64,000 bases of DNA. It comes from Ceratothoa steindachneri (Eukaryota; Arthropoda; Malacostraca; Isopoda; Cymothoidae). Location of the stretch: positions 150,782,502-150,846,501 of the forward strand of contig OZ018329.1 in NCBI GenBank assembly GCA_963969495.1, written 5' to 3'. How positions within the stretch are numbered: the stretch's first letter is position 1; every line of letters starts with the position of its first letter. Below, piece by piece: positions 59,030 to 64,000 of the stretch. The notes under the pieces are model-generated. The model searched no databases and was not told the origin of the DNA. It worked only from the letters and a program-made list of their open reading frames with translations. Position numbers and translations under genes: made by a program.

Positions 59030-59800
59030 CGCGCACGAAATAGTTACAATGATTTCCATTGTTCCTAAAGACTGCTTCAATTTGTTTTGGCATGTGAGAG
59101 AACAAATTTATATTGATATCTTACCTGATTTTGCTCCATTTTCTTCACTAAGCACCCACAACTGCTCATAATTTGATGAATTCTGTTTATCAACTGCCAG
59201 TTTGATTATCGCCAACTGGAGAATTCCCGGGACAATCTCCCAAAAGTTGGATGTTATTTTCAGCCTAGACATTGTTATTGCTTTTGCTCTGTGACGAGTT
59301 GCGCTAAAATTGGTCCTGAACTGCTAGGAAAAGGGCTGATAAAGAACCATTTGGTACCATTTTGAGTTCATGGCAATGTTCTTGGGTAAAATTGTTAGTG
59401 ATCCACTTCCGTTAGACGAGAAGAAGCCCCTGGCATGCAATGTCTGGATGCTCCACCGTGGGTACGAAATAGGACTCGTTAAAGAACTCCTTTTTTCTTT
59501 GCCTAACGAGGGATCGTCTAGAAGCTCTAAACAAGCGAAAAGGAGCTTCATTAGAGCATATCACTTTGCCCCAGTCTTCAACAGTGCATTCTTTACATTT
59601 CCTCAAAAGTGGAGCTATCTCTAAGGTTCTTTTTGGTAAGATGAAGTCTCCACCTCACTGTGCGTGCTGAAGCGTTCACACCTGCTCCTTTCTAATCTTG
59701 AGCAAGCTTGGAACTGAAGGCAACCCGATTCTTGAGCTACAACCTTACCAGCAGGCGATCTCGACGTCTTTTTGAAGTTCTTGGGCGTCATTAAGCGAAG
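59030..59800 (-). pseudogene. Tc1-like transposase remnant
   Basis: LLRKCKECTVEDWGKVICSN then EAPFRLFRASRRSLVRQRKK and YFVPTVEH match the Tc1 core around the first catalytic aspartate; the usual WSDESxF reads CSNEAPF, so that Asp is Asn. After frameshifts, TSNFWEIVPGIL (usual LNPIENLWGIL) and CSLTCQNKLKQSLGTMEI (usual LIDSMPKRLxxVI) give the C-terminus. Terminal repeats not found. Confidence 0.8.
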
Positions 59801-60975
59801 GAATGGTTATTTTCTTATTATTTTTGAATTGCTGGCTTTTTAATAAACCTCCAATAATTTAAGTAATAGAATCATTATTTTCATCACGAAATATTTTAAA
59901 AAACAAAGAAAAATTAAAAAAAATATATTAGTCTCAAAACATTTCGCCATGACTGCAGTATTTCTTCTCTTGCTCTTGTATTGGAAATTGATTCATGAAC
60001 AGTAAGATTCCAACATGGTCTCTGCATGCAACGGTGTTGGTTGCATATGGATGTTAAATGACATGTCGCAGTATTGCCTGTGACATATGCTGAAAAGTAT
60101 GGTCCTATTTTCTATGTAATATTCCTTTCCAACCTGATTTCTAAATTATCTCCTCTGTTGTTACCTGTGTCGTAACTTTTTTGTCCTGCACATCGTGGTA
60201 TGGAAGATAGAGATGAATTGACTGCAGATGCCCCTCTCCTAGCCTGGTGAAGCAGGAAAACCCCTCCCGTTCCCTGGTTGCACTCCACTCCCAAGTCCCT
60301 CCCCCATCCATGTTTGGTGGGCCAGCGGGAGAAGGAAAGGCGGGGGCGTAATAGGGAAGAGAGGAGAAGAAGTGAAAGGACGAAAAGAAGAAATCAGTAC
60401 GAGAGAAGTTTATCTAAGATCACATTCTTCCTAGGTAAAAGGGAGATAGGATACAAGAATGGAACGCTTCCATTATTTAGACCTATGGATTAAGGTGGTA
60501 TCCAAACCAAGAGTCTCGAATTTATTTATCAGCCATTCTTCTCTTTCATCCATTCATTCGTTCAGCGCATTTTATGTATAGGTGAAGGAAGAGCCGTTAA
60601 TCTCTATTCTCACACTTTCTCTAATTCATACCCTTTTATTATGTGATTTACTTACTTAACAGGTAGACGTCTAATCTCTGTAATCGTTCTATCTCTGCTT
60701 CAGTATTGTGTTCTGTAGCATTCATGTCGTTATGTTAATGTGTGTTTGAGCATTAACTAGCGGAGTATCGATGTTTGTTTTTTATTCGTTTGCAGTGAAG
60801 TTTTTGTCTGTTTGTATCGTATTTTTTCTTTGTAAAATTGTTTTTACTTTCGGTTTCCACTTGGCCCACTTTCGTACATTTCCTTGTTATCATTTGCCAT
60901 TTTTTGCTGTTTTCATTGAGGGTTCATAATCATGGACTTAAATTAGTGTCTTATCAGGGAAAATTGACTTAATTT
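59801..60975. other. No gene recognised
   Basis: Open frames of 60-71 codons at 60112-60493 have no family resemblance I can name. Purine-rich 60330-60400. Confidence 0.4.
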
Positions 60976-60989
60976 GGGGGGAGGGGAAT
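60976..60989 (+). other. Possible polypurine tract and LTR start
   Basis: GGGGGGAGGGGAA followed by TTGTCTATAGCC resembles a Gypsy PPT with an LTR beginning TGTC at 60990. The LTR end was not located and no second copy is in the window, so this is a weak call. Confidence 0.3.
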
Positions 60990-61889
60990 TGTCTATAGCC
61001 GGAAGATCTGATCGTATTCTAGTTTAAGTGGATTATATGTTTATTTAAGTTGATTTGAAGCTGCGTCGTGATTTTTATGTACTCCTGTCACTTTTCTTGT
61101 AAAACAATGGCTCGTCATTCTTAGTTCTTCAGCGGGGCAATTAGGAGCCATCGGCTATTATAGATCGTTGTAATTGTATTTAGTTGTTTGTCTGGTAGAC
61201 CTCTTAGTTGAGGTAATATCACCGGCCTTATACTTCTCACATGCTAAATTCTTCAATATGTCACGGTGTAGGGTAACGCAGTTCCAGGGAAATTCCTGAT
61301 TCTGTGGCTTCGGCAACACCTGCGTAAGTTGCACTCCTCTGTTTCTCTCTGGTCTCTTTCTTTTCTTTCGATTATTTTCTTCATTTTAGGGCATACCTGG
61401 CATTGAGGTTCCACATGAATATTTTAGGGACACATGTAGCAAACGTTGTAATTAAGTTGTCATTGAATGGTTCTTGGTGCTGCCTGGCGTCTGTTCTTCC
61501 TTATAAAAGGCTCCATGGTATGTTTCTTTATCTTAGTGATGGCAGCAAAATTTACCATATAACAAACAATGCAGATCCAAATCAACCCCGACGGCAAATT
61601 AAATGTAAAATTATTAACGTGTATTTTTTACGCTCAAATTATGAAAAGAAAACACCAGCAAATTCCACGTCACTGAATGAGATGCTCAAGGAAAATAGGC
61701 TAGAGCCAATGAAGTTCCTTAAATAATTAGGTTCGTCAGCAATCTTCAATATTAATATAACTCAAAACACCACTAAACATCTAATAAAACAACAGAAAGG
61801 GAATGTCGTGGGTTAGCCGAAAATATATATATTATTTCCTTGATTTATTATGGTTAATAAACCCAATAAAATTTGACTTGAGGCATAGG
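60990..61889. other. No gene recognised
   Basis: One plus-strand frame of 107 codons (61403-61726) without recognised domains, signal peptide or family match. Possibly LTR-type sequence following the purine tract at 60976. Confidence 0.35.
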
Positions 61890-63140
61890 TTCGTGCCTCG
61901 GTGATCGCTTGAGGATCGTTCTCTAAGAGTGCTGTACTTTATTTTATTCTAGGGAATGAATAAAAGGGGAGTTCTTTCTGGAATTTACCAAATACTGCCA
62001 ACGCAACTCGTTCAAGGATAATTTAAAAACTTCAACCAAAATAGACTTTTACTGAATATTAATCAAAGCAAACAAAATTACTATATACACATATAATATA
62101 AAGATAAAAAAATGGGTTTTACTGCCCAGCTCTCGAAACTCGATTTTAGGTAGATTTTACGGGCGAACAATTTACTATAATATACTTTGACATTAACCAT
62201 TCACAAAATAAACTACTTTAAATCAGGGGGACATAAACAACAGGATTATTTACTTACATAAGGTAATGGAGATTACCCCAAAGAATCCACTCGAAATACC
62301 TTCGTTTAATCTGGTCCCCGAGACACGTAGTGCGAGTAGTTTGTTGGTTGCTCACAAGATGGCGTTAGTCCGACATAAAGGTGGACGAGTAACGTCACAC
62401 TGAAATTCGAATGAGCGAATGACGGTTCAAAATAAAACGGATGATTCCTTTGGTTGTGGCGGTCGTGGTGACCTTGACATAGTTTTCTTCCGAACGAAGT
62501 GAAAATCTTGAGGTTTATTCTATCTAATTTGGGGTTTGTTAAACTCAGATAGCGTAAGATTTGAGTACTCAAGCTGTGTCGAGAGTATTTGTATTTTTGA
62601 TCCTTGATGATCTTGGGGCTCGAACTGTGCCGAGACTCCTTGGAACAATCTGGTATTGTCCAAGAAACTGCAAGTCTTTCTTAACCTGCCGAAAAACTTT
62701 CTACCGGTGACTTTTCTGTTTCTTTTCGAACGCGAAAAAGCCTTCTCTCTACCGGTGACTTCTCTATCTCTTGACGAAAACGAAAAAGCCCCGTTTTCTC
62801 GTGTCGACCTGCTTTATACCTCAATTAACCCCGCGGGGTAAATGTAGGTGTAGGGGACTCCCAGATGGGCCGCAAATGAAGTCTCCCTTTTTGGTGTCTG
62901 TTGTTTGTCTACTCGGCATTTTGAACTTAGGGGAGCACGTAATACGATGTCGACAGTTTGCACTTTTGACTTTGGTATTTATAAATTTTGTCCGTTCTCC
63001 TATGTTATCGGAGAACATCGGAGGGGCAAAGCTAAACCCAGATATCTTTTGTTATTATTACATTAGTTTTCCTCGCCAAGAGGGAGGCTTCGATACATAT
63101 ATGCACTCGCTATTTCACAACAGTTTTTGTTAAACTCTTA
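61890..63140 (-). repeat. Candidate LTR, minus orientation
   Basis: Gene-free, with features seen in the LTRs at 49.6 and 54 kb: AT-rich terminal third (61950-62110), a G/C-richer body, and a TATAAAG box on the minus strand near 62815. A direct repeat of about 57 bp (CTACCGGTGACTT core, 62700 and 62748) lies just downstream of that box. No second copy or edges found. Confidence 0.35.
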
Positions 63141-63149
63141 TATCTCTAC

Positions 63150-63800
63150 AGGGAAAGAAAATGAAGAAATGGAAACAGACGACTTAAACTCGGAAATAAG
63201 GACAGAGGAATACGCACGGAAAGTAAGAGTAACCAGGAGAAAAGTACCCCCCCCCTCCCTCCTAATCAAAAAAGAATCTTTCTCCTAGAGAGGAAACACC
63301 AGCTCCCTCTACTTCAACCATCCGAAAAGAAAGGCAGAATATAAGCGAGAGCAAAGGTACGAGAGACTGAATACCCGATATAACCAGCTTCCCAAGGCTA
63401 CCAAGAACAGGAAAACGCTAAAACCAACATCATGGATAGAAAGAACTTATAAATTCTCTAGATTAATACAAACGGATGGAAAATGATGAAAGCATATACG
63501 GAAATGTTAGAAAAATAGATCCTGATCTAATTCTAAACTCAGGATATTGAGTAGACTTAGAAGAAAAGGAGATGGAAATATAATATCATAGCAACTAACC
63601 CTTTAAAAGAGAGATTTGACGGAATCACAATTGCGATCAGAATTAAGCTCGACTATAAGACAAAACAGGGACTAGTTGAAGCTTAAGGAGCAATAGAAGT
63701 AGAACTATAACTTACCACACTTATAATAACAACCGGATATCAAACGCAAAAAGACACGGCTTACCGAGTACTAATTTCACAAAAATATTAAATAATAGAA
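63150..63800 (+). pseudogene. Jockey-like element 5' part: ORF1 end and endonuclease
   Basis: A basic stretch (YARKVRVTRRKV) with TSWIERTYKFSRL is followed by the endonuclease start: INTNGWKMMKAYTEM (compare YLNSDGWKTKAIKYG in the copy at 30.5 kb), RKIDPDLILNSGY (compare RQIDADIICISEHG, with the metal-binding Glu lost) and NPLKERFDGITIAIRIKLDY (compare NPTGERFDGAAIALKK). Several stops and frameshifts. It may continue beyond the window. Confidence 0.7.
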
Positions 63801-64000
63801 AACCTTTAATTTTATATGTTAATTAAACGCACACAGCACAAAAAACGGGTACACAAATATAAACAGCAGGTAAGCATCTACAGACGATGTTAAATCAGGT
63901 TAAAAAATTCCAAACGTATATGAATAATAACGTTGCATCAAAACCCGATATCTGGCTGTTGAATTTTAACCTTCCCTTTAACTACTAACTAGAACCCATG

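Overview
The window reads as repeat-dense arthropod DNA, most likely from a crustacean and possibly a decapod. The signs are very long (TA)n and (CT)n microsatellites, an interstitial array of the arthropod telomere repeat (TTAGG family, seen as CCTAA), and many CR1-like, Jockey-like, Penelope-like, mariner/Tc1, hAT, Helitron and Ty3/Gypsy remnants. There is no operon structure. I could not identify a single-copy host gene; every recognisable coding stretch belongs to a mobile element and almost all are broken.

Layout. 1-2100: a Jockey-like retrotransposon with a large internal deletion, preceded by four copies of a hairpin motif. 2.3-3.0 kb: a ribozyme-like motif and a deleted hAT copy. 3.5-5.2 kb: microsatellites. 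5.2-10.7 kb: a CR1-like element split by a 2.8-kb CACTA-like DNA transposon whose transposase keeps spliceable introns. 10.7-16.3 kb: a fold-back element, a Gypsy remnant and an old CR1 copy holding a 1-kb inverted-repeat insertion and a second non-LTR tail. 16.3-18.4 kb: a minus-strand gag-like ORF1. 18.4-21.7 kb: mariner scraps and a second CR1 copy. 21.9-23.0 kb: a Helitron 3' part with its hairpin and CTAG end. 23.4-27.4 kb: a Penelope-like element with tandem ribozyme-bearing repeats, split by a mariner. 27.4-31.6 kb: the most complete Jockey-like element (minus strand). 32.5-39.1 kb: hAT transposase pieces around a third, nearly complete CR1 copy. 39.1-43 kb: ribozyme motif, Tc1 and Jockey fragments, a hAT MITE and a deleted mariner. 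43.1-48 kb: a satellite sandwich interrupted by a hAT element. 49.6-55.5 kb: a Gypsy-type LTR element lacking its RT active site and integrase. 55.5-64 kb: a second deleted hAT copy, scrambled non-LTR fragments, a Tc1 fragment, LTR-like sequence and the 5' part of another Jockey-like copy.

How the parts relate. Several insertions can be dated relative to one another: CACTA-like into CR1, mariner into Penelope-like, hAT MITE into Jockey-like, hAT into satellite. Two RNA-level patterns run across unrelated positions: small hammerhead-like folds at Penelope-type ends, and a nested hairpin with changing but complementary arms at the 3' ends of different CR1 copies. These, with the four-copy hairpin array at the window start, are the most interesting observations. 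All assignments rest on reading motifs by eye; no database or folding program was run.
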